A stretch of DNA of 64,000 bases from Calvatia gigantea (GCA_025093985.1 JACAAK010000002.1:868001-932000), one strand, 5' to 3'. Positions 1 to 12,243 are shown, counted from the first letter of the stretch. Numbers and translations: made by a program. Notes: a model not told the origin generated them from the sequence alone.

Positions 1-2190
1 GAAGACGATGCTGCTACACGTACAGGTAATAGGCTCGGTGAAGGGGGTAAAGGGACATTTGATGGTGTTCCCATACGAGGGAGCGCAGGATCATCCTCTG
101 CGCTTCCAATCGGTCCCACAAGCTCAACAGGTCGTGACGCGGCCGCCAGAACCCTCCCGTTCATTTCTTCATCCGTCCGTCCGTATAACTCATGCCAAAA
201 CCGGATGTCTTTAGGATTTGGGAAGAGTACGCCCATATCTGCACCCGGTGCGCGACTGGTTGGATCATCAAGGGAAGGTTCGTAGTCCGGATTCTGATTC
301 TTCTCCATCTCAGCAGGAGAGTTAAAGAAATCCCAAATGCTGACTGTCCTCTCACAAGGTGGCGGCCCGTACCCATTGCCAACTCGTCGGTCTTTCTCGC
401 AGTTGAACAAGAATGTACCGAACTGGCACGAATACAGGTGGTAATAGAGCTGGCGAAGGAAGCGTTCGTTGAATTCGAATCTCTCGGGGAATTGCCTCTG
501 CATCTGTCGTACACACTCGAGAAACTGATGGAAGACTGGACTCGTTTCTTTGATATGATTTTGTGATGCAAAGCGATTCTGGACTGAGGCCAAAAAGGCC
601 TGAGCAGCATCCGCTCCACCACCAGATCCCATGTTTTCCGGTAGGGATATGAAAAACTTTTCGGATGATAAATGTCCGCATCTATCAAGGAATTTATGGC
701 CGTAGGAAAGCCAGTCCTTTTCTACCAGAATTTCAAAACCACGGATGGTGCGATAGAAGGGATCCAGGCACAGCTGCGACAAAGAAGAGAGTTGTGACGT
801 TCGATCCCAGCCGTCTGAACAATGGATAAGAACATGCGAAGAATTGACGTGGACGTTGCGTGTTATGAGGACAGTCCCTTCCATAAGTGTTTGTACGTGC
901 CGTAACCAACCAGAGCGTCGTAGTGCTTGTCGATCCACCATAGAGATCCCAGTAACTTGACTTGACAACTCGTTATTGATGCTGGCGAGCATCGCGTCCG
1001 CCCCACGTAAGGCTTCAATCACTTTTGCTAATGACTCGCGCATGGCATGGATGTGGTCTATTCCGAGGTACGCCTTTTTTGCATCCTTGTAGTTGTCCAT
1101 GTTCTCTGTCCCGGCACCCTTGGCGGTATTTGCAACGGCATTCGTAGTCGGACGTGCGTCAATAATAAGATTAGTGGTAGTGGCGCCATATACAGGCCCA
1201 CTTGGGGTGCGTGTTTCCGGAGAGATGTGGGTTTGGAAAATGGTTTCAATGAGCTTCTCGTCCTGTACGGACCGATTTTGGGTGATACCAACCATGGGCT
1301 GGCTTGAGCGTGTGATGCTCCCCTATAAACCATGTTAAGTCCCGGAGCACTCAATTCAGCCAGGGGAACCCACAAGGTTTGCCCAGTGTAGGTACGTCAA
1401 TACTGGTATCCGAGCCTTACTCCGATACTTCGATGCATACTGCAAGGTTGTATCGCTAATCCTTGCTGGTACCACAAGCCTAGCTGGGTATGTCGAGCAG
1501 AACTAGAACAATTACTAAGAGTCACTGATATTTCATTCGCATATAACTGAGAATACCCACAGTATAGTCCTTATTTATATCCGTAAACCTCCAGGTTTTT
1601 GTCCTCGTGCCCAGTCCCATCCTCCCAAACTCCTCCCTGGGTGAATATATCGACCATCCACCCCCGGTGGGAAACGCCGGATTCGGTCGATAAAAGAAAG
1701 CATATAATTGTGTAACTGATACTGAGAGGGGCGATGCACCTGAGACCAGACCTTGTCGGCGACGGAAATGGACCTACTCGTAACAGTCAACTCCTTCACA
1801 CTCTCAAAGACGTCAGATGCGTCTTCGTCCCTTGGGAAGGACAACGTAAACGATTCAAACGTGCGGGTGTTAAAATTTAGGGGCGATTGCCCATTAAGCG
1901 TTTGAGGGAGTCGATTGACAAGCGATACCAAAGGGTAAGGAACCTGCGTTAAGCGATCAGATGGCGTTCGTAGCACCCTCGAAAGTGTAGCCTTACCCAC
2001 ATCTCCTCCACTTTCTCGTCATCGTAATGAAAGATGAGGTGGTGGGCAGTCAGATGCACCGTTCCCGTCGAAGTGGCCCCCGCCTTGGTTATCCCAACGT
2101 GTTCAACCTAGTCATAATTGGCCACGTCTGCGTCATAAATCTTAGACAAAAATGGGGCCCTCGTACTTTTGGTACCCTTATTGAATCCAT
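1..2190 (-). CDS. Myotubularin-family phosphoinositide 3-phosphatase (5' part, runs off left edge)
   Basis: Myotubularins remove the 3-phosphate from PI3P and PI(3,5)P2 on endosomal and vacuolar membranes. On the minus strand the start is at 2190 (MDSIRVPK), followed by a short intron with donor at 2166. The next exon carries a PH-GRAM-like segment (HLTAHHLIFHYDD) and a further intron leads to VPYPLVSLVNRLPQT. The signature P-loop CSDGWDRT (CX5R type) is encoded near 800-830 and is followed by the family-typical SQLSSLSQLCLDPFYRTI and EKDWLSYGHKF. Reading continues through FNCEKDR and a proline/serine-rich stretch to base 1 without a stop, so the C-terminus lies outside the window. Exons join in frame at the introns I could place. 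It resembles yeast YMR1. The family call rests on the catalytic motif and its context and is secure; the exact intron set is not. Confidence 0.93.
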
Positions 2191-2582
2191 CTCGAAGTCT
2201 AGCGGCCCAGGATGCCCGGTATATGTTGTGTTGAGGGTTTGAGGTGGGTGGTAGAATGTACCAGGCAAGGCTTCCTTTGTCGTTGTTTATTAGCGCTCGG
2301 GAGCTAACTCATTCAAACGCCCTGAGTACGAGCTTAATTGATCACTAAATCATTCTGCACCTCCAGACAAAACTGGGCCGTACCAATGATTCCGCAGCAA
2401 GTAACCTTGAAACCGACTCCGCGGGATGTTTAAATACAGGCAACACATGGCATTGCAAGCCAGTACAATACACCAATACAATAAACTACATTGACGAGCT
2501 ATTGAAATTCCACATCACATCTAAAACTACTGCAAATATCTCCTCTCGCAACCAACGGCCGAGGGTCCAAGACGACTACTAC
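2191..2582. other. Intergenic region upstream of the myotubularin gene
   Basis: This gap lies between the myotubularin start and the stop codon of the cupredoxin gene, both on the minus strand. It must hold the myotubularin promoter and the cupredoxin 3' end. I see no further coding sequence, repeat or clear TATA box. Confidence 0.5.
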
Positions 2583-3490
2583 TTAAAGCAAGAACCCAGC
2601 AACTGCCGCAAACAGTGTAACAACGCCCACACCACCAGCCGAGCTCATACCCCTCACAGCAACGGCACCATTCGCGGGTACCCCGCTTGCACCGGCAGAA
2701 GAACTCGCAGCAGCAGCAGCAGTTCCACTGGCGGTAGCGCTACTCAAAGCCGTCGAAAATCCACTCCCTGAAGGCGCTACCGTGGGGAAAGATACACTAC
2801 TTGAGCCTGCAGCTGATGCTACGACGGGTCCTGTGGGTAAGCTTGAAGGCGGTGGGATAATGGAGCCAGTGCCTGTTGCTCCTACCACACCGCTTGCACC
2901 GGCAGCACCACCAGCGGCCGCGGCGTTCTTAGCATTAGCCTACGTATGTTTATTAGCCCGAGTTGCTCTATGAGTTGGGGTCAAACACACCTGGTAGGCG
3001 TCGAAAGACTTATCCGCGGTCGGGTTGACTGCAAAGACCATACCACTCTGGCAGTGGTTAACGGGATTGGTTTGTGCACAGAAGAACCATAAAGGAGTGG
3101 TAGTGTTGAGAGTGAAGCTCCATGAAGGACCCAATTGTGAATTAGGATCGACCGCCAAGAATCCGGAATCGATGCCGTTAGATGATTGTGTACACGGGGT
3201 TGCGAAACTGGACTCGGTGACGGAATGGTTCTTGGAAACACTGATAGGTGTTTGATTAGAGAGGGGGATACAGCGTATGGGAGTCATACATACAATTGGA
3301 AGTGGACGGTATCACCAAGCTGAGCCATCACTGAAGGGGGGTTGAAGGCCAGCTATAAACCTAACGTGAGCTAAAGCTCTTGTTAGAATAAGTGAGATAG
3401 ACTCACGCCGCCATCACCAACACGAACGTTGATATCAGCCGCGGAGGCAGCAAGAGCAGAAGCAAGAACGAAAGCAGCGAAGGAGAACAT
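2583..3490 (-). CDS. Secreted GPI-anchored cupredoxin-like serine/alanine-rich protein
   Basis: The start at 3490 gives a signal peptide (MFSFAAFVLASALAASAAD) and the cupredoxin N-strand DINVRVGDGG. Exon 1 ends at 3407 before a GTGAGT donor. The next exon carries VMAQLGDTVHFQF, and the following one SKNHSVTESSF and the metal-site region PLWFFCAQ...HCQSGMVFAVNP. This H...C...H arrangement is that of fungal blue-copper-like extracellular proteins. A last intron leads to a low-complexity Gly/Ala/Ser tail that ends in a hydrophobic stretch (GVVTLFAAVAGFLL), typical of a GPI-attachment signal. The methionine copper ligand is represented by the M of SGMVF, so copper binding is plausible but not shown. 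Such proteins are common in basidiomycete cell walls; the biological role is unknown. Confidence 0.88.
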
Positions 3491-4318
3491 TATGTCTTCC
3501 AAAAAGAAAAGAAGTTGGAATAATAGAACGAAGAAGTGGAAGATTCAGTAATTGGTCAATGAAGTACTGGCGGTGCCTCTGCCTGTTTTCGAGCCTACGA
3601 AGAGAGAAAGAAAAGAGAACTAGGTGAGCGCCTATGATAATAATATCAAGACCGACGATGCTCACCCTGCTCGTTCAAAATGAAGAAACCGAAAATGGGG
3701 ATGGAGGAGAAAGAGCCAGAGGGGCAGTCCACCCTTCCAACAGACCTTAAATTCTAGCCAAGCCCGCCGCGATCAAGGGTATCTATAACAACACAAATCA
3801 AATCTAAGAAAATTGCTCCATAAAGGGGTGACACGCAACCCCGCGATATAATTAGAGTGCAGATGATTGGACCGGGTTGAATGTGTGCAGTTGAGTGATT
3901 GATATGTAACTTATGTTTCTATGAACCAATATGATCAGAGTGTTTCGAGCGTTGACAAAACTTGGGTCGGCACTGTTCCTGAGAGATGGATGACGTTGGG
4001 CGATGCAGCCAGCGCAAATATGATGTCCTAGACGATAGGTACCAACCCAACCAAAGCTAATAGAACAACGAATAGATGGTTTGCCAAAATGGACGAATTT
4101 TGCAGAAGGTCACAGCAGCAACGCGTGGTGCAGCAAGTGACTGAATTGAGAGGGTTCGGCCAGTGATCAATTGATCCCCGGCCGGCCAACCCGACTGCCT
4201 ACACCCGATCAAAAATCTGTGTCATTGCTGTCCATACCAGATTGTTACTCGACAAAGCTGTAGCCACCCTCCCACTCACGTCAATTTGAAAACGACTGGA
4301 AATACCTGAGCAACGCAA
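3491..4318. promoter_or_regulatory. Divergent promoter region, cupredoxin (-) and thioredoxin (+)
   Basis: About 830 bp separate two divergently transcribed genes, so both promoters must lie here. I recognise no reading frame with family similarity, no repeat and no unambiguous TATA box or known operator. Confidence 0.5.
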
Positions 4319-5044
4319 ATGGCATCCCTTAGACACACCCTGCGCCAATTCCGCCATGCTACGCAGTCTATTGGGAACAGCTCACGGATAACAACTCACC
4401 GGTCATTTCATTCCGCTCGTCCGAGTGCAGCCGTCTACTCCAAGGCAGACAAAGTGGTTCGTCTATCCTTTACTTTCTCGTACCCTCGGCAAGTTGACGA
4501 GCTAACGATTCGTGTTAGACGCTTAACAAAGTACTCGACAATTCGCAAGGAAGAGTGGTCCTCGTCGATTTCTACGCCGAGTTCGTTACTCTTACCAAAT
4601 CACCAAGCATCTCAGGCATTAATACAATTCATGTCCTTACAGTTGGTGCGGGCCATGTCACATGCTTTCGCCCATCCTTGAAAAATTCTCCGTGGAACCC
4701 AACACCTCTGCAAATGGCGTTCCGGTTGACCTTGTAAAGATCGATACCGAGACAGATGAAGGCCAAGAACTGGCTCGAGAGCACCAGGTAAAATAAATTG
4801 CACTTGTTTCCTGCCGGCTGAATTACTCATCGCTTATCTATTCTTTTCTATTCCCGCGCATCGGCACTCGTGCGCGCATACTTATGCCCGACGTTTATGA
4901 ATCCCCCAACATGCTTATTTCACCTGGCCCTCAACGCCCAACTAGGTTCGTGCACTGCCTACTGTTTTCGTGTATAAAGACGGCAAACCCCTCACGCACT
5001 TCATGGGAGCATTGCCGGAAGCACAGTTTCAAGCAGGTCCTTGA
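4319..5044 (+). CDS. Thioredoxin, probably mitochondrial; C-terminal frame uncertain
   Basis: Four exons can be joined in frame: 4319-4456, 4519-4580, 4643-4787 and 4946 onward. The first exon encodes an Arg/Ser-rich, acid-free leader (MASLRHTLRQFRHA, then HRSFHSARPSA) typical of a mitochondrial presequence. The thioredoxin fold follows: VVLVDFYADWCGPCH holds the redox-active CGPC, and LPTVFVYKDGK the cis-proline loop. The CGPC motif is split by the second intron, in the codon before Trp. In the frame read from exon 4 the protein ends LPEAQFQAGP at 5044. Shifting one base gives SFKQVLDTL and a stop at 5054, which matches usual thioredoxin ends better, so a single-base indel is likely in the last 30 bases. 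Family call is certain; the exact C-terminus is not. Confidence 0.93.
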
Positions 5045-5054
5045 CACGCTGTAG

Positions 5055-6328
5055 AAGCAAATTTGTTACATAGACATGGAACTCTCGCATGTCCACCATC
5101 ACTCAGAACATGTCATAGAGCCGTACGGCCCGTAGCCGAGCAATAAAAAAAAAATAGAGGATTCTCATATAGAGAATACAGAAACCAATCACCGGTCCGG
5201 GTTCAACAAGAACGCGCGATCACGAACCTGTTGTATATCAACATCACAACCCGACGAAAAGGCAAAACCAGTGTTGGGACTGGAAAAGATAGAGAACCCA
5301 TTCCACGGCAGGTGGTAGACATCTTCGAAGTCCATTCTTCATTTCTGTCGTCCTGTCATTTCCGTGTACATGGAGGTCTCACGATGTCTGGTGCATTTAA
5401 CCCCTCAAGATGTCCAAAAAATCCTAGACACTTGGCACTTGACCCTAATCTTTAATCACTCATTGCCCGTTGTATTTGTGCTGGGAACGTGGTCCAAACG
5501 TTGGGGGGGGGGACCACGCAAATAGCCTGAATCCCGAGCAATTTTTTGATTGCCCGTAGAAGCACTTATGTTGCCTGGAGACCTGGAAATGACGTTCTAG
5601 CGTGTGGCCATCAATCAAAACATTAACGTCAAAAAAATACTTCAACTTAGGCAAGGAAAAAAAGGAGATTCTTTAATCGTTATATAACGAACATATGTTA
5701 CATTTGCAGGCTAAAGATCAAAAAAAGGGGTGGTGGCATAGCCTATCATCCCAGCTCCAGAGCGCCCAACGACAGCCACACATATTGCGATTCAAGTATA
5801 GAAAAAACAGATAAAAAGCAGTGGTATAGTGAGGTTGAATGCATTGCCAAGGGGGAGGAAAAAAAAACAGCGCCGACACCCTAAAACAGGTATTCATATG
5901 AGAAAAGGGGATTAGAACAAGAAAATGTTCCGGGGAGAAGGTTGAAGAGGTGGGTTGGATACCAAACGAGGGAAGAAAGGAAAAGAAATGCACAATGTGA
6001 AAGAGCGAAAGAATGTTCATCTTGTAAAGTGAGAGAAAGCGGTTCGAAAAGAACGGGTTTCACCCGCGGACACGGAACCGAAGAGTGCCAAAGGTTGGTG
6101 CTCCACGAGTAAATATCCGAGCTTAGTGGCGATGTGAGTTGGATGTCTATGTTGTGGATCTGTTTTCCCATTTGGCGACTGGAGCTGGAGTAGGTAGCAA
6201 GGGGGGCGGACATAATGTATGTGGTGGGTGGTGGCAACAGGAGCGGGTGCGTGTGCATGTCAAGATGGGAGCTAAAAATTCGAGTGTGGGGAGTGGGCGT
6301 ATATTGAAGTATGATGAGGTGAACAAGG
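5055..6328. other. Convergent 3' region between thioredoxin and G-gamma
   Basis: About 1.27 kb separate the 3' ends of two convergent genes. It holds a G run near 5505-5512 and long pyrimidine- or purine-biased stretches (5700-6300) that give open frames without domain character. I see no supportable gene; 3' UTRs and terminators of both genes are the likely content. Confidence 0.5.
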
Positions 6329-6709
6329 CTACTGCACAGTACAGCACTTCAGGCCTCCTGCGCCTTGACTGTTATATGGATCGTCTGCTCGTCCCACGGG
6401 TCCCCACACGGATGGTACCTGAGTTGCTGCGTCAAAGCCGAGCCCAACAAGTGGTTGCATGATGTGAGACTCACAAGGTGATCTTTTGTTGTTTTGCAAT
6501 ACCGAATCAAACTGGTTGGCACGAACACCATGCAAAAATTGAGAGAACTGCGGCAAGACAGGAGATGGAGGGCATGCTTACCTGGCACTTGCTTCAGAAA
6601 CCTTCAGTCGTGGTCTAGCGAGATCCTCCTTAAGCCGCTGGTTGTGCTCTAGGAGACGTCTGAGCTTGAGCTCTGACATGGATTGTCTGCCTCCGCCGCG
6701 GGTACTCAT
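6329..6709 (-). CDS. Heterotrimeric G-protein gamma subunit (Ste18-like)
   Basis: G-gamma pairs with G-beta to signal from pheromone and nutrient receptors at the plasma membrane. Three exons join cleanly on the minus strand: 6709-6582, 6511-6475 and 6418-6329. They encode [10 protein letters not shown], the coiled-coil helix [15 protein letters not shown], then [27 protein letters not shown] and the end GGLKCCTVQ. The last four residues CTVQ form a CaaX box; terminal Gln favours farnesylation, and the Cys before it is a likely palmitoylation site, as in Ste18. The 37-nt middle exon is bounded by good GT and AG sites and restores the conserved reading frame exactly. The predicted length of 84 residues fits fungal G-gammas. 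Confidence 0.93.
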
Positions 6710-7388
6710 TGTGGATGGCGATGGTTGTGGTGAGAGTGTGGATGTGAGAGAAATTGAGGGCAGAGAACGTGACAGACGAGAGCATGAGAATGGTCTTCCT
6801 TTTGCGCTTACCACAGCCCTCATACTCCCACGCCTCCATCACCCGCATGGTCTCATATTTCATGAACACCCTTACATACTTATACAACGTCGCCACCTGG
6901 GCTTCTCGGTTTCCTCACACATCCCAACGATTTCGCTACAAAAGACACTTCGAAGAGTGGCCCTCCATCCATCCGCCTTTCACTGTTGAAGGACCTTCAC
7001 ACAAACTTTGGTCAAGTCGTTTATTCCAGATTGTTGTCATTTTGCTCCACATAGCTATCAGTCCAGTTTCATGAAGGCGCCATGTGTACAGAAATCAAAA
7101 CCAGAAGCTCTATTTTGATTAGACTCCCTTTGTACATATTTAAGCCACTAGCCGGGAAATAAGGAAGTCTGATGGCGCCCGGCAGTGAAACTCTCCGCCA
7201 GAGAAAAAAAAAAAAGCCGACGGGAATATTTGGGAGTCTTGAATTAGTCTGGCAACTTCTGAATGGACAAACTCAAGGGGTTGACTGTGTGGGCCTAATT
7301 TTGTTGATTGTGGACCTGAGAAGGCTTCAGGGGCACCCATTCAGCGGAGTTTGAATAATTTTGATCTGGCTTTTTCTTCACGACCACC
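6710..7388. promoter_or_regulatory. Divergent promoter region, G-gamma (-) and unknown protein (+)
   Basis: Nearly 680 bp separate two divergent starts. I see open but featureless frames and an A run at 7206-7214, but no motif I would name with confidence. Confidence 0.45.
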
Positions 7389-8386
7389 ATGCCTACAGGG
7401 AAAGCTCACAGGAAAACGTTAGATTCCATCAGTTTCGGACGAAGCGCGAGACGTCCGCAACAATCTGCTCAAACCAAGAAAGAAAGGGCTGATATTCACA
7501 TGCGTAGTCCAAGTCTGGGACCCCTGCAGGACTGTTCCCCTAGCCCTGACAAGGATCGAACGCTCATCAATCGGAAGAAAGACAACGACGATGAATGGAC
7601 TGATGATGAGCCTGCCACTGACGATGATGCTTATTTCCACTGGGAAGAAGAGGCGACCTTGTTCTCGGATCTACTGGAGGAAGCGTACGCTTCGGCAGTG
7701 TGATATTGCCGGCGATCTCTAAATTCTTCCTCATCAGCACCCCGGAAGCCGGTGATGCCAAATTGATTGCTCTAGCAGAATCTCTGCAAAAGCCTTTTGA
7801 TGAGGAATCCCGGCTAATTAAAAAGGAGATTGCCAGAACTTTTGTGCCGCTGGTGAACGAAATTAAAGGGGTGTATGCGTCTCTGGAAAGGATTGTGGAT
7901 ATACCATTCGGCGCTGGGCTCCTCGCGTTCAACGACGCGTGCAAAGAAACGGAAAAGGCTACTGCTTCTGACGTCAACTTTTTGCAGAAGATTCACATCG
8001 AACACAAAGTGAGCACCTTTCCGCACCTGAATGACCGGAGCTCAGCCTGAAATTTAGACCCGCATTACTGGGCTTCTTCAGCAACTAGAAGAAGAATACG
8101 CTCGTCGCGAACAACTCTGGATCAATTTTAAGAAATCCATGGATGAGCTTGGTACCCTCTGCCTCCTCATGTTCTCAGACTGTCTGCTCTTTTACTCAGA
8201 AATTTTCTCTATTGTGTGCATACAGTTGATCCTGTTCTGGAAATGCTCAACGAGGCGCCCGCAAAGATGGAGCGAACGATCACCAGCATTGAAAAAGGAA
8301 GTAAAGTTTTAGAGAAGGAGGCCGCGAGTGCGTCGGCGGACGTGACGGAGTTGACACTCAAGGACCTCTTAAGCAAACTCAATTAA
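7389..8386 (+). CDS. Hypothetical protein with acidic linker and helical C-terminal half
   Basis: I do not recognise the family. Four exons fit in frame: 7389-7684, 7738-8008, 8058-8151 and 8226-8386. The N-terminus (MPTGKAHRKTLDSISFGRSA) is basic and low in structure. An acidic stretch (DDEWTDDEPATDDD) leads into a long charged helical region with coiled-coil character (LLQQLEEEYARREQLW, ILR-free) that ends KDLLSKLN. There is no signal peptide or membrane segment. Exon phases 2, 0 and 1 all resolve without stops, so the gene looks intact. It lies between the G-gamma promoter and a membrane-protein gene on the same strand, with 290 bp between them. No function can be inferred; a structural or scaffold role would be a guess. 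Confidence 0.75.
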
Positions 8387-8676
8387 CACTTACATAGAGC
8401 CATGTACTGTATCTGCTCTTGAACGCCAAACGCCAAACATTGTTCGTTTAGGATTGCTCTCACGCTGGGGCGCTTGTTTGAGTTTGTTTGGCTGTGCCAT
8501 CTTGTCCGCAGTGCATCATCTCATTTAACGTCACAGCTAATCACCAGTCGCCGTCGACGACGACGATATCGGTGCACTCATCGATAACCGTGCAAACCTC
8601 CTTCACTCCCTACTACTGTCCTTTTGCTCACGGATTTTTCACGAGTTTTCACGACTTCTAACGACCTCTAACGATT

Positions 8677-10415
8677 ATGTATTCATCTTCACAGCCAGAT
8701 TCTTCTCGAGCACAACCCTATCATCGGCCTCGTCCTTGGTCTCCGGATCCATATCACCCGTTTCCTCCAATATCTAATAGGGATCCACCCCAGGATCCTT
8801 TGAGCTCTACTATTCCTTTTGCTCGGCAACGACGGGAAACGTCGGAATCTTCCATCGAAGCGCTTGACCTTGCAGATTATGCTCGTACACTACATACCAG
8901 ACCGGCCGATGACCCATACCCAACATTCCAAGGACCAGGTCCTTCACACATTCAAGAACAGTTTCCATCTTATCCGCCAGGCTCTTACGTCCCTCGCGCA
9001 CGCGATTCCCGAGACTCACTCTCACCTCCATCCCTCGTCTCCCGCATTCCTACACTTTCGTCCACCGCCACACACTCCACTTCCAGAGGTGGCCGAAGAC
9101 CATTCTCGCTCCCTACAGCCCAACTCATCCAACTACGCATTAAACTTCTCTGCTGCCCGGATTCACCAACCCCAGCCACGTATCGCAGGCCCTCAATCTG
9201 AAATTGACATTGCCCATTTCCCAGCATGGTCCCGCTCCTGGTACGACTCTACTAATAACCGCTCACCACCCATCGACGACCTCTATACTCCCATTCCATC
9301 CTCCTAATCTTAACAAGAAGAAATCCAAGAACTTTTTCGATCCGGATTATGTGCATCATGATTACGATCCCTATTACCCTAATACTGATCCTGATCCTCC
9401 GTCACTTTCGGATCCAGTGTTTGCCCCACCTCCGTCGATGGGACATGAATCCACGCGGAAGTTGCTACCGTGGAGCCATTCGGATGGTTCAGCGACTGTG
9501 GATCCACTAACAAAGGAGGAGAGGATGAGGATGCTTGAACGTGAATTCGGGCCGAACAGCTCTAAACGCAAGGGCGGAGGACAAGGAGACTTTCTTGATG
9601 AGAATGGGAAACCGCTCATTGGTACTGTGGATGCGGGAGGGAACCTCGTGACTCAAGGACCAAAGAAACGTATTACGATGCGGATTTTCCAACACCTCTT
9701 TGCCTTGGGTGCAGGGATACCAGCGATATACGCTGCTGTGGTACGTACACCCCATTACAATCTATTCTTCTCACATCTTATACTCACGAAAACAAACGTC
9801 CAGGTGATCAAACCCGACCCACCAGCACCTCCCACAGGAACACCACAAGCCTACACCCTCTACGTCCTCTCCATCCTCACATACCTCCTCCTATTCTACC
9901 TCTTCGTCGTCCGCACCATCTGCTGCAACCCACGTCGCAAGAACAAGAACCTCATGGATAACCCCCTCGCAGGCGGCATGATGGTTCTCCCCGTTCCAAA
10001 CACGGAAAAGAAAAAGAACAAGGGCAAGAAACCGAAAAAGGGTGGAGGGAAAATGGGAGGTGGGGAAAGTGGGGATGTCCAAGTGAACCTTATCGTTGAC
10101 CCTCATGTGTTTTCTGGTGGACACGATGACGGGGACAGTGACGATGATGATGGAGGTAGTGACGGGCAAAGTGGTATGCCCGGTGGGTATTACGGTGTGG
10201 GTGGAAACGGTGCGAGAGGGAAAGGGAGGGGGAGGAGGACGAAGAGACGGAGTGTATTTGCGGGATTGGCGATGGAGGCAGAGTGGAAACGCGCAAGAGC
10301 GTGGACGAAGAAGATCGCTATGGTGGATACGTTGGGGGTTGTGGTTTGGGGCGCAGTGTTTATTTTTGTGTTGTTGGGAAAGAAGTGTCCGAGTGGAGGA
10401 TTCGAGGGATGGTGA
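8677..10415 (+). CDS. Conserved membrane protein with three transmembrane segments
   Basis: The start at 8677 (MYSSSQPDSSRAQPYH) opens a long Pro/Ser/Arg-rich cytosolic-type N-terminus. A region between about 9037 and 9224 must contain one or more introns, because the frame changes; a donor at 9037 with an acceptor after 9224 keeps phase but I could not verify it. Downstream, DEFG-type acidic-basic linkers lead to PKKRITMRIFQHLFALG and a first membrane helix. A 63-bp intron (9741-9803) is stop-free and can be read through. A second helix is TLYVLSILTYLLLFYLFVV and a third, near the C-terminus, GVVVWGAVFIFVLLG. Between them lies a basic, Gly-rich linker with an acidic run (HDDGDSDDDDGG). I do not recognise the family. 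The end is a TGA at 10415. Confidence 0.72.
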
Positions 10416-11100
10416 GTAACGATTAATTTCTTTTTTTTTTCTTTGGAGCTTGGTCCTGAACAAGGTTTTTTGAAGGTGTAATGGATATAATACCTCTTCG
10501 GCTTGTGCCTGCCTCTTGTGCGTCGCGTTTGGCATTAGCTTGTTTTTTGATGTCAAGGATCTGCATACGAGTAAGGTGTCTCCACGGACACGGACATGAT
10601 TCGCGAGACTCGTCATTGGACTTTTTTGTATGTATGCATATTGCACACACATGTACTTATTATTATCTGTTCAATCCCTTGTTGGGCACTCGCTTACATT
10701 ATATCATAACCTTGAAAATTGAAAAAGCTTCTGGTAATTCCGGCTCTATCTGTGTCCTTGGGAAGGGGCAGAGGGTGCCAGGTCGAGCCAATGTTACACG
10801 TGGAGGCCTTGATATATTTGAGAACAGTCAAGAAAAATTGACAAGTTCCGGAATATGTAGCCGAAAGGAGAGCCAGCCGACGAACCGGGGAGTGGGATGG
10901 ATAGTGAGATAGAGAACACTAGCAAGCATATGATGATGTTAACCAACATGCCCGCGGCGACAAGATCACCAAGTACCGATCAAAATATGCCATAGCATTT
11001 GGGACCTCCTTCCGCCTGCGCATCATGTTGAAATCATAACATTATGACTGAGGATACGGAAAACATGTATAATGGAAGGTTACATACTCAAACCGGAATT
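10416..11100. other. Convergent 3' region
   Basis: This gap lies between the stop of the membrane-protein gene (+) and the stop of dynactin p27 (-). It has a T run at 10431-10440, suitable for 3' end formation of the plus-strand gene. No gene, repeat or RNA is evident. Confidence 0.5.
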
Positions 11101-11851
11101 CTAAGCTCCGTCACCTCGCCTCAATCGATTGAACTTGGGCAGGGTCTCCTTCAGGTAATCAGCATGCTTCCTCCGTAAATCAGCTTCTTGAACCTTTCCT
11201 CTCCCACTCCATATGCGCCTTTCTGCCGAAGGACCATACACGACGGTGTAGTCGGGGAGGATCTCGTCTTCACTGGGTGCAAGAAGACATGCTGTGCCAA
11301 TGACACAGTACGACCCAATACTGACGGTATGGTGGATGCGCGCACGGGTGGATATCGTATTAAAATCACCTATGGAGGGGCATTCAATTCCTGCGTGATT
11401 CGTTCAGATGCAAGCATGGTTGGAAGTGCTGAAATAGACGAACTGCAGCTGATTTCGAAGAGATTGTCGTCACCTATCCGCATTGTTTCTTTTTTCCTAT
11501 TGCAATAGTTCATATTCAGGTGACAGTAAATCCAAGTTGGACCCACCTATTGACGATGATGGCCGCTTCTTCAATGATACATCCCGTCCCAATGATAATC
11601 GGACCAGCAATCGCGAATATAGTTGCCTTCGGGTGTATTATTGTGCCTAAATATGTTCCAAGGCTATGTGAGCACACCGTGATGACCCGGACATGAGAGA
11701 GACCGACCTGAACCAATCGTTATATCGCCCTTGAGCTCGACGTCCTGACAGACAATAGCTTTAGAATGAATAGTGAACTTGTCGCGTCTGATTGAATTCA
11801 ATGAGTACAGGTTCTTGGTCAATAAGGAGAGACTCAACACATTGGTGGCAT
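11101..11851 (-). CDS. Dynactin subunit p27 (DCTN6-like), hexapeptide-repeat protein
   Basis: p27 with p25 caps the pointed end of the dynactin Arp1 filament and helps dynein bind cargo. The protein is a left-handed beta-helix of hexapeptide repeats. Minus-strand exons join as an 11-nt first exon (11851-11841, MPPI), then from 11787 RDKFTIHSKAIVCQDVELKG and ITIGS, then GTIIHPKATIFAIAGP and GPIIIGTGCIIEEAAIIVN. These are followed by RKKETMRIGDDNLFEI, ARIHHTVSIGSYCVIG and LPDYTVVYGPSAERRIW. The end is RRRGDGA-like (LRRGDGA) with the stop at 11101. Every junction has GT-AG ends and preserves phase. The 11-nt exon depends on my splice reading, but it produces the expected start immediately before the conserved FTIH motif. 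Confidence 0.9.
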
Positions 11852-12243
11852 GACAAGCAAGATGGTGAAGCAAAAATAGCCGGTGATTGTGAGGGTGTTG
11901 GGTCCACCAATAATCCAAGCAAGGCCAAACATGAGCGGACAGACTACCCTACGGAGCCGGACTCTGAAGTCGGACAACTTGGGTCCGTTTGCTTCACTAC
12001 CGGCCCCAGGACCTATGATAAATCGTGAAACGAATCAAAATCTATGAGTGAAGAAATTCTTGAGTCGCGTACGCCTTTTACACTTCTTATACAACTTCCA
12101 TGCCAGTGCTAAATCCAACCCAACTTATAGTAACGTTCCCGTATCTTACATCGTTTCTGCGGTCTAAATATAAATTGTTACCATCAATTCTCAATCTGTC
12201 CAAAACCGGTAATTCAATTTTGGACTCCCTCCAACAGCACTGC
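11852..12243. promoter_or_regulatory. Bidirectional promoter, dynactin p27 (-) and Tim17-like (+)
   Basis: Only 392 bp separate the two start codons, so the promoters of both genes are here. A TAAATATAAAT stretch near 12163 is A/T-rich and could serve the plus-strand gene. An upstream in-frame ATG at 12100 is possible for the plus-strand gene, but the conserved part begins at 12244. Confidence 0.5.

Noticed and set aside
7567..7977. 136-codon minus-strand frame
   Set aside because: Antisense to the four-exon hypothetical gene at 7389-8386 and crosses its intron without any family feature.
9891..10652. 253-codon open frame on the minus strand
   Set aside because: It is antisense to the three-helix membrane protein and reflects that gene's base composition; no domain or start context.
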